DNA of 64,000 nucleotides from DAOLCO01 sp964612555 (lineage in GTDB: Bacteria; Bdellovibrionota_C; UBA2361; SZUA-149; DAOLCO01): assembly GCA_964612555.1 (NCBI GenBank), contig CAZTBW010000005.1:148121-212120 (forward strand). The letters run 5' to 3'. The translations under genes and the position numbers were made by a program. Positions 52,043-62,484 of the stretch are shown here, piece after piece (position 1 is the first letter of the stretch; every line of letters starts with the position of its first letter). Under the pieces are notes generated by a model. That model saw only the letters and a list, made by a program, of their open reading frames with translations. It had not been told where the DNA came from and ran no database searches.

Positions 52043-55000
52043 TCAGATATTCTTCAAAGCCCCAGACTGTATAACCCCGGACTGTATCACTCGGTACATA
52101 GCATCGAATAATTCAAGTAAAACCTCTATATCCTTTGAACTATCTTCATTGCATTTGTACACATACATAGAGTTTTTGTGCTCAGATACTTCAGCACATT
52201 CAAGGAGTATCACAGGTCGGGGATCGGGGAGTATTTTTGTTGACAGAAGTGATATAAAAATTGAGGACTCTTTCCTTATAAATTTTTGAACACCCGTATG
52301 CTTACAGTAATTCCTGACTCGCATAAGAAATACCAGTGAACGTATTTCATCAGGAACTTCTCCGAAACGATCCTGCATATCTTCATAAAAATCTTCTACC
52401 TCCTGATCAAAGCAGAGACCTGATACTACCTGGTACATCAATAAACGCTCATTAATATCGGGAATAAAATCCTCCGGAATAAATGCATCAATATCCAAAA
52501 CAACATCAGGTTCGAATGAAGGAAATAATGATAATTCTTTATCCTTAACAAGCCCCCCTCTTTTTTCTCTTTCTGTTCGTACTGCTTCCTCAAGCACTTT
52601 GATGTACATATCGTATCCCAGTAATTGCACGTGTCCAGATTGATCTTTCCCAAGAAGACTCCCCGCTCCACGAATTTCCATATCCTGAAGCGCAACCCGA
52701 TACCCGACACCCATTTCATCCATATGAGACATCGCATATAGACGTTTTTTCGCATTATCAGCAAGCACACTCTGATGTGAATGAAAAAGATATGCATACC
52801 CCTTCTTGCTGGATCGCCCGACCCGACCCCTCAATTGATAAAGCTGAGCAAGACCAAACTGTTCAGCCTTAAGAATCACAATTGTATTTGCATTTGGAAT
52901 ATCCAACCCTGACTCAATAATAGAGGTAGCAAGCAAAATATCTACATGACCTGCGTAAAACTCGTGCATCTTTGATTCCAAATCTTTTTTGGGAATCCTT
53001 CCGTGAACAATACCAATACGGGCAAGTGGGAGCCTGCTTTTTATAAACCCGGCGATCTCATCAAGACCCTCAATATAATGATGCACCACAAACACCTGAC
53101 CTTCTCGTGCAAGCTCTCGTCTGATGGCTTCAATACAAACATCTTCATTATAAGGCAGTACCTCAGTATGCACAGCCTGTCTATCTATAGGAGGTGTCTC
53201 GATGATACTTAAATCCTTCGTTCCAAAAAGTGCCATTTGTAAAGTACGAGGGATTGGTGTTGCAGATAAGGAAAGTACATCTACCTCCGAACGGAGTTGC
53301 TTAAAACGCTCCTTATGAGCAACCCCGAAACGATGCTCTTCATCAATTACAAGTAAACCAAGGTCTTTAAATGCAATATCACTCTGAAGCAGACGATGAG
53401 TCCCGATAATAATATCAATGGTACCTTCATGTAATTCTGAAACAATACGTACCTGATCTTTTCCAGTAACAAACCTGCTTAATACCCGTATCGAAAGAGG
53501 GGTAGCTTCAAAACGCTCAGTAAAGGTTCGATAGTGTTGCTCTGCTAAAATCGTTGTAGGCACCAAAACCGCCACTTGTTTTCCATGCATGGCAGCCTTA
53601 AATGCAGCCCTGAGGGCAACCTCAGTTTTTCCAAAACCGACATCTCCACATACTAGCCGATCCATTGGCTTCTCAAGATTCATATCTGAAAACACCGCTT
53701 CAATTGCTCGCAGCTGATCTCCTGTTTCTTCATAAGGAAAAAGCCCCGCAAACCATTCATCTTCACTTGAGAGCTTTCCAAAGCTATATCCTTTAGAAAT
53801 GGAACGAACTGCCATGGTCTTAAGAAGGCTACCAGTGAGAGCCGCTATATTCTGACTTACTTTTGCCTTGATTCGCTCCCATGAACCCGAGCCAAGCCTG
53901 GTAAGCACTGGAGAGTCTCCATTAGAGGAAGAGTATTTACCAACTTTAAGAAAATCATGAACCGGTACATACAGTTTTGCCCCACCCGCATATTCAATAT
54001 CAAGAAACTCACCGTGCAAACCCTGCAAATTCAGTGGACGTAAACCAAGAAATTTCCCTATTCCATATTGCTCATGTACCACATAATCACCTAACTCTAT
54101 CTGGGCAAGAGAGGTGATATGTCGTCGAAAAGAACTTCGTCTGAATGTTTTTCGCCGGGATGGAGCCTGATGCAAACGGGAAAACAACTCTCTCTCTGTC
54201 AGAACAAGGACTCTTCTATCTGAATATAAGAAACCTTCCGGCAAAGCACTGATTCCATAATAAAGACCAGGTATAGCTTCGCTCATAAGAATATGAGCCA
54301 ATGAATGTTCCGAGTACCTTCCTTCAAGTGAACGCTCTTCAAGCAGCTCTCTCATTCTAATGAGCTTCTCCTCTGAAGGAAATAATAATATAACCACATA
54401 TCCGTCTCTGATATATCCCTTGAGGCGAGAGAACATCTCCTGAAAAATATCAGACTTCTGATTACGGAATTGAGAAGAAGAATGAATTCTATCGAGAAGT
54501 AAAGGTGCAGATTCAATGAGAGAAAAACTGCCGGCAGCATCATTAAATATGTTGTCAGAGCGCAGTGAAGGAACAGTAGCCAAAGTATCCAGAAGTACTT
54601 CTTCTGACACATACAGACTTTCAGGTGGGGGAAGCATTTCCCCCTTTTCTTTTGAATATTCAAAACGAGACAGCAGCATCTCATTCCATGACAATACATG
54701 AGTTTTGCTATCCACATCTCCTGCAAAACACTGAAAAGGATGTTCCTGAAAATATTCAGTAAGAGAAACTCCTTCATCAAACAAATAATGAGAAAATATC
54801 TCTCCTCCATTCCAGAGAATACCCTGCTTCAGATTTTCTTCACGCACCCTGCGCTCTGAAGAAGCCAGGGAAAATTCATCAGACAAAGCACGAAATCTGG
54901 GGATACCCTTTGAAATAACATCATCTTTTGCATTACGAGCAGTAAACCCGAACTCACGAACCGGAAGAACTAAAATACTATTCGCTTCTTTTAGAGATTT

Positions 55001-55627
55001 TTGAGAAGCACATTCAAAAAAACGAATTGATTCAATAGCGGATCCAAAAAACTGGATACGAACCGGCTCATCATAAAAAGGAGAAAATATATCAACAACA
55101 GACCCACGAACCGCATATTGACCCAGGTCTTCGACCTGAGTAGCTCGCACGTACCCTATCCATTCAAGAGATTCGACCAACTCTAATACGCTACATGAGT
55201 CCTTTATTTTAAAAGATAATTGCTGGAGTTGAAATCTTTCGGGTGAAATCAGCTTTTGAGAAAATCCGGGAATAGAACAAGCAAGAATTGTTCTTCTGCC
55301 GGAAGCTCTGTTTTCTATAAGTCGTGCCAGTGTTCTTGACCTTTCAGATACCAGAGTCAATTCAGGAGAACGCACCTCAAATGGCAGGGTGTCCCATCCG
55401 GGAAGAAAGAGTATCTCAGGAGTATTAAAAGAATCAGAATCCGGATTCTCAAAAAGACAGGCTAAGACTTCATAAAATCTTCGCGCATAAAAATCATTTA
55501 GCAGAAGAATGAGAAAATCCCTGTCCATCCCACCATGATTCCATAGATAAAAACAGGCAGACGCCTCAGCCCCATACAGACTATCTACAGAATCCCTCAC
55601 CAAAATTGATAATCTCTTATCCGTCAC
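52043..55627 (-). CDS. mfd: transcription-repair coupling factor Mfd
   Basis: A 1194-residue translocase that removes stalled RNA polymerase and recruits UvrA. UvrB-like N-terminal region (FLPGWDTLPFE, RAtQVEDLGQYAVRGSVVDIFSP-type block); RNAP-interacting domain (ELGDYVVHEQYGIGKFLGL, EYAGGAKLYVPV). Helicase: Walker A GDVGFGKTEVALRAAF near residue 660, DEEHRFG, SATPIPRTLQMAL, and RGRVGRSSKKGYAY. The C-terminal TRCF domain is present. The end carries a 15-bp tandem duplication giving VIQSG-VIQSG. Full length is as expected. Confidence 0.97.
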   Translation of the reverse strand: MTDKRLSILVRDSVDSLYGAEASACFYLWNHGGMDRDFLILLLNDFYARRFYEVLACLFENPDSDSFNTPEILFLPGWDTLPFEVRSPELTLVSERSRTLARLIENRASGRRTILACSIPGFSQKLISPERFQLQQLSFKIKDSCSVLELVESLEWIGYVRATQVEDLGQYAVRGSVVDIFSPFYDEPVRIQFFGSAIESIRFFECASQKSLKEANSILVLPVREFGFTARNAKDDVISKGIPRFRALSDEFSLASSERRVREENLKQGILWNGGEIFSHYLFDEGVSLTEYFQEHPFQCFAGDVDSKTHVLSWNEMLLSRFEYSKEKGEMLPPPESLYVSEEVLLDTLATVPSLRSDNIFNDAAGSFSLIESAPLLLDRIHSSSQFRNQKSDIFQEMFSRLKGYIRDGYVVILLFPSEEKLIRMRELLEERSLEGRYSEHSLAHILMSEAIPGLYYGISALPEGFLYSDRRVLVLTERELFSRLHQAPSRRKTFRRSSFRRHITSLAQIELGDYVVHEQYGIGKFLGLRPLNLQGLHGEFLDIEYAGGAKLYVPVHDFLKVGKYSSSNGDSPVLTRLGSGSWERIKAKVSQNIAALTGSLLKTMAVRSISKGYSFGKLSSEDEWFAGLFPYEETGDQLRAIEAVFSDMNLEKPMDRLVCGDVGFGKTEVALRAAFKAAMHGKQVAVLVPTTILAEQHYRTFTERFEATPLSIRVLSRFVTGKDQVRIVSELHEGTIDIIIGTHRLLQSDIAFKDLGLLVIDEEHRFGVAHKERFKQLRSEVDVLSLSATPIPRTLQMALFGTKDLSIIETPPIDRQAVHTEVLPYNEDVCIEAIRRELAREGQVFVVHHYIEGLDEIAGFIKSRLPLARIGIVHGRIPKKDLESKMHEFYAGHVDILLATSIIESGLDIPNANTIVILKAEQFGLAQLYQLRGRVGRSSKKGYAYLFHSHQSVLADNAKKRLYAMSHMDEMGVGYRVALQDMEIRGAGSLLGKDQSGHVQLLGYDMYIKVLEEAVRTEREKRGGLVKDKELSLFPSFEPDVVLDIDAFIPEDFIPDINERLLMYQVVSGLCFDQEVEDFYEDMQDRFGEVPDEIRSLVFLMRVRNYCKHTGVQKFIRKESSIFISLLSTKILPDPRPVILLECAEVSEHKNSMYVYKCNEDSSKDIEVLLELFDAMYRVIQSGVIQSGALKNI

Positions 55628-55748
55628 TATCCTTAAACCATTAAAAAGACTGAATAAATTAAATATCTTATATTAATTATACTAAAGAAACATGCAATTT
55701 ATTCCGATACCACACTAGGAATATTTCTTATATAAAGATTTAAGGTAC

Positions 55749-56837
55749 ATGGAAATGGAAGGAGTTCTTGACGTAACTCAGTTATTGCAATTTTGCTTTC
55801 AGCAAAAGGGCTCGGATTTACATATAAGTTCGGGAGAACCACCAGTCATACGTACAGATGGGCAGATGCAAAGAGTGAAAGTACCACCACTCACTCCGGA
55901 ACAAACTCAGGCAATGCTCTATGACATCATGGGAGATGCCCAAAGAAAAGTTTTTGAAGAAAAATCTGATATAGATTTTTCTATTGATCTTGGAGATACT
56001 GTAAGATTCCGGGTTAATATTTTCCGTCAAAGAAGAGGGATGGGAGCGGTCTTTCGAGTAATTCCCACTACAATCCTCACCATGGAACAACTTAATCTTC
56101 CATCCATACTTGCTAAACTCACTAGACGTGAAAAAGGACTTATACTGGTAACAGGACCTACAGGTTCCGGTAAATCAACCACCCTTGCAGCAATGATAAA
56201 TCAGATTAATGAAGAGAGGAAACTTCATATCCTCACTATTGAAGACCCAATCGAGTTTGTACATCCCTCAAAGAAATGCCTTATAAACCAGAGAGAGGTA
56301 GGACCTCATACTCAAAGTTTCGCAAACGCCCTTAAAGCAGCCCTGAGGGAAGACCCTGATGTAATCCTTGTTGGTGAGATGAGAGACCTTGAAACTATTC
56401 AGCTTGCACTTACTGCTGCCGAAACCGGACACCTTGTGATGGGAACTCTTCACACCTCCAGCGCCCCTAAAACAATTGATCGAATCATAGACGTCTTCCC
56501 GCCGGCACAACAGGCACAGGTAAGGGCAATGCTTTCAGAATCTCTTCAAGCGGTAATCACACAGACCCTGTGTAAGAAAATAGGTGGGGGAAGAGCCGCG
56601 GCACTTGAGATCATGATTGGAACCAGTGCGGTTCGTAACCTCATTCGGGAAGGGAAGATTCATCAACTGCCAAGCACTCTCCAAACCGGTCAATCCGTAG
56701 GAATGCGAACTATGGAATCTTCATTACTTGAACTTATGGGAAATAACACCATCACGGCAGAGACCGCACTGGAAAAAGGACTTGACCCCAGACTTCTTTC
56801 AGAAGATGGAACTATTGCTAATCACGAACAGGAATAA
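55749..56837 (+). CDS. pilT: type IV pilus retraction ATPase PilT
   Basis: A 362-residue hexameric ATPase powering twitching motility. GSDLHISSGEPPVIRTDG is the N-terminal PAS-like domain; Walker A TGPTGSGKSTTLAAMI near residues 135-150; Asp box ILTIEDPIEFVH; Walker B DPDVILVGEMRDLETI; His box TAAETGHLVMGTLHT; and AVRNLIREGK, the retraction-specific motif. Followed 6 bp later by pilU. Confidence 0.97.
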   Translation: MEMEGVLDVTQLLQFCFQQKGSDLHISSGEPPVIRTDGQMQRVKVPPLTPEQTQAMLYDIMGDAQRKVFEEKSDIDFSIDLGDTVRFRVNIFRQRRGMGAVFRVIPTTILTMEQLNLPSILAKLTRREKGLILVTGPTGSGKSTTLAAMINQINEERKLHILTIEDPIEFVHPSKKCLINQREVGPHTQSFANALKAALREDPDVILVGEMRDLETIQLALTAAETGHLVMGTLHTSSAPKTIDRIIDVFPPAQQAQVRAMLSESLQAVITQTLCKKIGGGRAAALEIMIGTSAVRNLIREGKIHQLPSTLQTGQSVGMRTMESSLLELMGNNTITAETALEKGLDPRLLSEDGTIANHEQE

Positions 56838-56843
56838 ACTATC

Positions 56844-57998
56844 ATGCTTGATATAAACAAACTCCTTCAGGTAATGAAAGAACACGATGCCTCGGATTTA
56901 TATCTGACAGTAGATAGCCCACCCTGTTACCGAGTAAAAGGCATAGTACGACCTGCCGGAAAAAGAAATCTGGAAGAGGAAGAAACGGAAATGCTTGCAC
57001 TGAGCATAATGAGTGACAAGCAACAAAAAGAATTCGATAAATCAAACGAAATGAACCTTGCATTGCAATATCCGCAGATGGGAAGGTTTCGGGTAAATGT
57101 CTTTCGACAAAGAGGCTCTGTAGGACTTGTCGTCAGAAGGATTATCACAGAAATTCCAAGTTTTGATGATCTGTCATTACCAGAGATTTTAAAAGAAATC
57201 TGCATGTTTAAACGAGGACTGGTACTTGTTGTGGGAGCAACCGGTTCGGGTAAATCAACCACTCTTGCCAGCATGATCGACTACAGAAACGCTCATCAGT
57301 ATGGGCATATTATTACTGTTGAAGATCCGATAGAATTTATTCATAGCCACAAAAAATCAGTTATTACTCAAAGAGAAATCGGCATGGATACGGTGGACTA
57401 CCATCATGCACTCAAAAATGCACTCAGACAGGCTCCTGATGTGATTTTAATTGGCGAAATAAGAGACCTTGAAACTATGGAAGCGGCAATATCTTTTGCC
57501 GAGACCGGACATCTTTGTCTTGCAACACTTCACTCCAATAATGCAAACCAGGCAATGGAGCGGGTAATGAATTTCTTCCCGCCAGAGCGACATAAACAAA
57601 TTTATCTGCAACTAAGCCTTAACCTTCGTGGCATCATAAGTCAGCGGCTGGTTCGTACTACTGACAACAGCAGAATTGCAGCAATTGAAGTGCTCCTTGG
57701 AAGTCCCAGAGTATCTGATCTTATTCACAAAGGTCAGATTGATGAAATCAAGGAAGCAATGGAAAAAGGTGCCACTACCGGCATGCAAACTTTCGATATG
57801 CATCTTTTTGAATTATTTCAACAAGGGAGAATCAGTGAAGAAGAGGCTCTTAAAAATGCCGATAGTTCAAATAATCTAAGACTAAAGATAAAGCTCGCAC
57901 AAGATGAGATAGACACTGCTCCCGGTAATGGCAAACAAGGTAAAAAGCCATCATCACCAAATAAAGATAAAACCAATCCATTATTTCTGGATGAGTAA
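56844..57998 (+). CDS. pilU: PilT-dependent retraction ATPase PilU
   Basis: A 384-residue paralogue of PilT. ASDLYLTVDSPPCYRVKG, Walker A VVGATGSGKSTTLASMIDYRN, the PilU-type sequence GHIITVEDPIEFIHSHKKSV, Walker B APDVILIGEIRDLETME, and a Lys/Pro-rich C-terminal extension (GNGKQGKKPSSPNKDK). Co-transcribed with pilT; expected to assist high-force retraction. Confidence 0.96.
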   Translation: MLDINKLLQVMKEHDASDLYLTVDSPPCYRVKGIVRPAGKRNLEEEETEMLALSIMSDKQQKEFDKSNEMNLALQYPQMGRFRVNVFRQRGSVGLVVRRIITEIPSFDDLSLPEILKEICMFKRGLVLVVGATGSGKSTTLASMIDYRNAHQYGHIITVEDPIEFIHSHKKSVITQREIGMDTVDYHHALKNALRQAPDVILIGEIRDLETMEAAISFAETGHLCLATLHSNNANQAMERVMNFFPPERHKQIYLQLSLNLRGIISQRLVRTTDNSRIAAIEVLLGSPRVSDLIHKGQIDEIKEAMEKGATTGMQTFDMHLFELFQQGRISEEEALKNADSSNNLRLKIKLAQDEIDTAPGNGKQGKKPSSPNKDKTNPLFLDE

Positions 57999-58092
57999 TT
58001 TTTAAGAGTATTCTTTTTAGGTGCTATTTTCATAAACTCCTGATAAGTTCTGGCACCGGATGCCTTGGCATCCTTCTACTATGAGGAAAATC

Positions 58093-59001
58093 ATGAAAAA
58101 AGAATTACTGGCATCTCTCTTTGACGCAAATTACTCAAAACAGGAACAGCAAACGGCAGCATCTGTAATCACCTTTCTTCGTGTAGTAGAGACGCTCAGA
58201 CATCCTGAATATGGATGCCCCTGGGATAAAGAACAGACCCATGAGAGCCTTCGTTCGTATCTTATCGAAGAAACTTTTGAAGCAGTTGAAGCAATTGACA
58301 AGAATGAGCCTGCCCATCTTGGAGAAGAGCTTGGAGATGTACTGCTTCAGATAGCGCTTCATGCACAGCTTGCCTCTGAAAAGGAAACATTCACTTTTAA
58401 GGATGTGGTTGATTCGATTGCAAAGAAAATGATTGATCGTCATCCTCATGTTTTTTCAGATACGAAAGCAGATACTTCTGAAGAAGTTCTAAAAAACTGG
58501 GAGGCGCTCAAGTCAAAAGAAAAAAGCACTAATTCTGTTACTCCTGAAAATCTTTCAAGTAAAATCACCTCACTTCCAAAGGAACTGCCCGCACTGCTTG
58601 TTGCCGAGCGAATTGGAGAGAAATCCGCCCGTTTTGGCTTTGACTGGTCATCACTGACCGAGGTGCAAAGTAAATTAGAAGAAGAGTTTAAAGAGCTAGA
58701 AATAGAATTACATTCTTTTCTCAGCTCAACAAAAAATCCATCATCTCCACTTACAATCAGGGACGGCACTGATTTGAATATATCAAAAATTGGTGACGAA
58801 ATTGGTGATTGCATTTTCACTCTTACCCAAATAGCACGATGGCTTGGTTTAAGTGCGGAAGATTTATTAAGAAAAACTCATCAAAAATTTCTCAAAAGAA
58901 TCAGATCTATGGAAAAAGAGCTACCGGAAGATTTCCTGTCAAGCTCCAGGGAAGAAAAGGAAAGTGCCTGGAACAGGGCGAAAACATACGATAAAAAGTA
59001 A
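58093..59001 (+). CDS. mazG: nucleoside triphosphate pyrophosphohydrolase MazG
   Basis: About 302 residues from the ATG at 58093 (MKKELLASLF), with GAGGA upstream. The first MazG domain has GCPWDKEQTHESLRSYLIEE and EELGDVLLQIALHA (metal-binding ExxE/ExxD). The second has KLEEEFKELEIEL and IGDEIGDCIFTLTQIARWL, with a ~25-residue insert between its helices (SSTKNPSSPLTIRDGT). It hydrolyses NTPs and lowers aberrant nucleotides or (p)ppGpp. Slightly longer than the usual ~265. Confidence 0.95.
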   Translation: MKKELLASLFDANYSKQEQQTAASVITFLRVVETLRHPEYGCPWDKEQTHESLRSYLIEETFEAVEAIDKNEPAHLGEELGDVLLQIALHAQLASEKETFTFKDVVDSIAKKMIDRHPHVFSDTKADTSEEVLKNWEALKSKEKSTNSVTPENLSSKITSLPKELPALLVAERIGEKSARFGFDWSSLTEVQSKLEEEFKELEIELHSFLSSTKNPSSPLTIRDGTDLNISKIGDEIGDCIFTLTQIARWLGLSAEDLLRKTHQKFLKRIRSMEKELPEDFLSSSREEKESAWNRAKTYDKK

Positions 59002-59027
59002 ATACGCAAGCTGGATTTTCCTACAAC

Positions 59028-60881
59028 TCAAACTTGAGTGTGCACCGCTTCACGTATCACTTCCAAAAATCCTTCACCATATTTTTCGAGCTTACTCTCT
59101 CCTACTCCCGAAATATTCCTCATATCATCAAGAGTGACCGGGGCTTCTTTCGCCATTGCAAGGAGAGTAGTATCATGGAAAATAATATATGGCGGAACAT
59201 TCTGTTTTTTCGCCAATTCTTTCCGATATGCTCTCAAGAGTTCAAATACTTCCTTAGAATCATTTTCAAGATCAGAAACAGTAGCTTTTTTCTTTTTTAT
59301 TTTATGCTTTGGCACTCTTCCGATACTATCTTTTCGAATCTGAAACGAAACCTCTCCCTTAAGAATTTCACCGCTTTTTTGAGTGAGAAAAATCGACCCA
59401 TATCCTTCAATATCAACATCAAGATAGCCCGCGGCAAGTAATTGTCTAAAAGTAGAGTGCCAATCTGTTTCCGTAAACTCACCTCCAATACCAAATGTAG
59501 AAATGGTATGATGTCCAAATTGAAGAACTTTCTCAGTTTTTCTACCAAGTAGTACATCAACGAGATGACTCACTCCAAATCGTTCAGAAGTACGATATAC
59601 GGCAGAAAGTGCTTTCTTGGCTTGCAGTGTTCCATCAAATGTTTCAAGGGGGGTAAGACAGTTATCGCAATTACCACAATACGCATCTCTTACTTCTTCT
59701 CCAAAATATCGGAGTATTACCTGTCTTCGGCAGGAAGTAGTTTCACATAAACCAAGAAGGGTATTCATTCTTCTTTGTTCATAAAATTTTCTTTGCTCAC
59801 TCAGATCTGAATCTGCAATCATTTTTCGTAACTGTACCACATCTGCAAATCCATATACCATCCATGCATCTGCAGGAAGTCCATCCCGACCAGCTCGTCC
59901 CGTTTCCTGATAATATGCTTCAATATTCTTCGGAAGATCAAGATGAGCGACAAATCTAACATCGGGCTTATCAATACCCATACCAAATGCGATTGTAGCG
60001 CAGATGACCACTCCTTCTTCTTTAAGAAAAATATCGTGATTTTTTGCACGTACTTCTGAAGACAATCCGGCATGATAAGGAATAGCTCGAATCCCTTCTT
60101 TGGAAAGAGCTTCTGCTGTTTTTTCGACCTTATCTCGTGTCATGCAATACACAATACCTGCATCTTCAGGATGTTCTTCTTTAATAAATCGAAGTAATTG
60201 TTTTCGGGGGCTATCTTTAATACCAATTCGATATCGAATATTGGGTCGATCGAAACCTGAAACAAAAACTCTTGCATTTGATAGTTTCAAATTTTTAACT
60301 ATTTCATTTCTTGTAGTTTCATCTGCTGTAGCAGTAAGAGCTATTTTTGGCACACCGGGGAGCAACTCTGACAACAAACCCAGTTTGAGATATTCAGGTC
60401 TGAAATCGTGTCCCCATTGAGACACGCAGTGTGCTTCATCAATCGCAATCAGGGAAAGAGAGAGGGAAGAAATAAATTCAAGAAAATCTTCCGACAATAA
60501 CCGCTCTGGTGTGACATACAGAATTTTAACCTTTGAAGATTTTAATAAGGAGTAAATACGCGCCTTTTCATAATTAGAAAGTGAAGAATTGAGAAATTCA
60601 GCAGCGATGCCGAATTCTTTTAATCCGCTCACCTGATTTTGCATAAGCGCAATAAGTGGCGAAACGACTATTGCCACGCCATCAAGTACCAGAGAAGGAA
60701 TTTGATAGCATAAGGATTTCCCTCCTCCGGTGGGCATTAAAACAAGTGCATCATTACCCGCAAGCACACAAGACACCACTTCTCCTTGAATACCTCGATA
60801 GGCAGAAAAACCAAACACCTCACGTAAAACTTCACAAGACCGATCAAAAAGAGACTTCTGACACACTGCTATATTTTCCAT
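59028..60881 (-). CDS. recQ: ATP-dependent DNA helicase RecQ
   Basis: About 617 residues from the ATG at 60879-60881 (MENIAVCQKSLF). Motif I LMPTGGGKSLCYQIP, motif II AIDEAHCVSQWGHDFRPEY, TATADE, motif VI YYQETGRAGRDG, and a zinc-binding region (CETTSCRRQVILRYFG, CGNCDNC). An RQC winged helix and a C-terminal HRDC domain (ELAKKQNVPPYIIFHDTTLL) complete the classic architecture. Unwinds recombination and repair intermediates. Convergent with mazG. Confidence 0.96.
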   Translation of the reverse strand: MENIAVCQKSLFDRSCEVLREVFGFSAYRGIQGEVVSCVLAGNDALVLMPTGGGKSLCYQIPSLVLDGVAIVVSPLIALMQNQVSGLKEFGIAAEFLNSSLSNYEKARIYSLLKSSKVKILYVTPERLLSEDFLEFISSLSLSLIAIDEAHCVSQWGHDFRPEYLKLGLLSELLPGVPKIALTATADETTRNEIVKNLKLSNARVFVSGFDRPNIRYRIGIKDSPRKQLLRFIKEEHPEDAGIVYCMTRDKVEKTAEALSKEGIRAIPYHAGLSSEVRAKNHDIFLKEEGVVICATIAFGMGIDKPDVRFVAHLDLPKNIEAYYQETGRAGRDGLPADAWMVYGFADVVQLRKMIADSDLSEQRKFYEQRRMNTLLGLCETTSCRRQVILRYFGEEVRDAYCGNCDNCLTPLETFDGTLQAKKALSAVYRTSERFGVSHLVDVLLGRKTEKVLQFGHHTISTFGIGGEFTETDWHSTFRQLLAAGYLDVDIEGYGSIFLTQKSGEILKGEVSFQIRKDSIGRVPKHKIKKKKATVSDLENDSKEVFELLRAYRKELAKKQNVPPYIIFHDTTLLAMAKEAPVTLDDMRNISGVGESKLEKYGEGFLEVIREAVHTQV

Positions 60882-61011
60882 ACAAGAGCCCACATAAATT
60901 AAAACTATCACCTTCATTCATACACAACAGCAAAACCTTATTCAACCACCTCCCACCAGTAACTTTCTTTTTTCCAGGAACAGCCTTACTTTCCCAAACT
61001 CAGTCACCCCC

Positions 61012-61136
61012 ACCCTCCACCCTGGTACGGTCTTACTTTTAGAAACATCTATATATTCAAAACTTAAGACACTGAGACACTGTTGAGACACTGTAACCCC
61101 GTACCCACTATTTTATAGTTTTTTCTGGTGGAGGGT
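61012..61136. repeat. inverted-repeat region upstream of the RAYT transposase
   Basis: ACCCTCCACC (61012-61021) is inverted at 61127-61136, and GGTACGG (61024-61030) matches CCGTACC at 61099-61105 in inverted orientation. The motif GTAACCCCGTACC (61093-61105) also occurs at 62577-62589 and, with one change, at 62487-62499. Three GACACTG units (61068, 61076, 61087) precede it. These are candidate REP-type sequences recognised by the adjacent transposase. Confidence 0.6.
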
Positions 61137-61243
61137 TAAATTTTTTTATTCTTCGTGAGTCGCTCCTTAATTTTGAGCGATAACTAAAAGCCCACCCTTA
61201 TATTTATACTAATAACTAATAAACCAAAAACAACAGTATCCAT

Positions 61244-62248
61244 ATGCCTAGAAACCCAAAACTATTTATATCAGATACCCTCATAGAGATAAGTTCCCGA
61301 ATTCAGGAAGGACTTCCTTTCGTACCCAATAAACTCACATATTTCATCATAGGAAATATTCTTGCTCGTGCTCAAACTTTATATCCTGCCACCATCGTTG
61401 CTTACTCATTTATGCAAAACCACTTTCACCTCATACTAGTTGTCCAGGACCCTCAAAATGTCCCTGATTTTATTGAATATCTCAAAAGAGAATCTGCACA
61501 CGCCCTGAACAGACTGCTCGGAAGAAGACAACACACTGTCTGGTGCCAAGGTTTTGATAACCCAATCATTCTTGATTCAGAAACAGCGATAAATAGACTG
61601 AGCTACCTTTACTTAAATCCCGTCGCGGCAGGACTCGTTCCTACGGCAGAAGAGTGGAGACTCTCCAGTGCTTCATGGGTAGATTTCTCTAAAGAGATAT
61701 CTGAGATTCACTTTAAACCAATTCCCAGAAACAAAATCCCTCGCTTACCAGAAAGACCTCTTTCCCTCCCTGAGATTAATAATATATGTAACGATCTTAA
61801 AGATTTACCAGGAGAAGATTATACCCTTAGAGTTGAGCCTCATGCATGGAAAGAATGTTTTTCTGATACCAAGGGAAGAATATCTTCTGAACTTCATAAA
61901 CTCATATTCGCCAGGATACGAAATGAGGAACAGCGGCTCCAGAAAGAAAAAGAAGAAGCAGGAAGTACTTATCCTAACAAAACAATGCTTGAGACACAGG
62001 ATGTCAGAAGACCTCATACTCCCGAGAAATTTGGAATAAGAAATATTTGTCTTGGAAATGAAAGACGCATCAGAGCCACTTTTATTAGATGGATTAAAGA
62101 TATGCAAAAAGAACTACCTCGATTCTTGAAACAAAAGGGGATAGATTATCAGAAAACCCTGCACTATCCTCCAGGATTTTTTGCTCCGGGAGGATTCCTA
62201 TCTGCCAGTATACTACCTATGTTTACTCCTATCCCTTTCATCACCTAG
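61244..62248 (+). CDS. REP-associated (RAYT-like) Y1 transposase family protein
   Basis: A 334-residue protein. YSFMQNHFHLILVV gives the HUH pair His60-Phe-His62. YLKRESAHALNRLLGRRQHT is the region where Y1 enzymes carry the nucleophile. RLSYLYLNPVAAGLV is the conserved end of the domain. In the usual YxxxxN position a Ser (84) precedes Asn89, so the tyrosine may be displaced or lost (Tyr79 is five residues earlier). A long C-terminal extension lacks known motifs. It is flanked by repeated GTAACCCC(G/C)TACC motifs. Single-copy and domesticated RAYTs are known. Confidence 0.85.
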   Translation: MPRNPKLFISDTLIEISSRIQEGLPFVPNKLTYFIIGNILARAQTLYPATIVAYSFMQNHFHLILVVQDPQNVPDFIEYLKRESAHALNRLLGRRQHTVWCQGFDNPIILDSETAINRLSYLYLNPVAAGLVPTAEEWRLSSASWVDFSKEISEIHFKPIPRNKIPRLPERPLSLPEINNICNDLKDLPGEDYTLRVEPHAWKECFSDTKGRISSELHKLIFARIRNEEQRLQKEKEEAGSTYPNKTMLETQDVRRPHTPEKFGIRNICLGNERRIRATFIRWIKDMQKELPRFLKQKGIDYQKTLHYPPGFFAPGGFLSASILPMFTPIPFIT

Positions 62249-62484
62249 AGATTTGCTTCTCCTGGATACTTACATTTACGAGCTATAGAACTTGATGCTT
62301 CATACATTGAACCGACACAGACCCAAGGAGCAAGGAGCTACGCATTACACTTTCCATTTCATTTTAAGAATAATTCCAGTTCTGAACTTCGACTTAAAAC
62401 TATATTACTAAAATCTACTGATTCAAACGTATGATTATTACTCAGAAATATCCATAAAGAACATCGGAAATGTAAATATAAATA

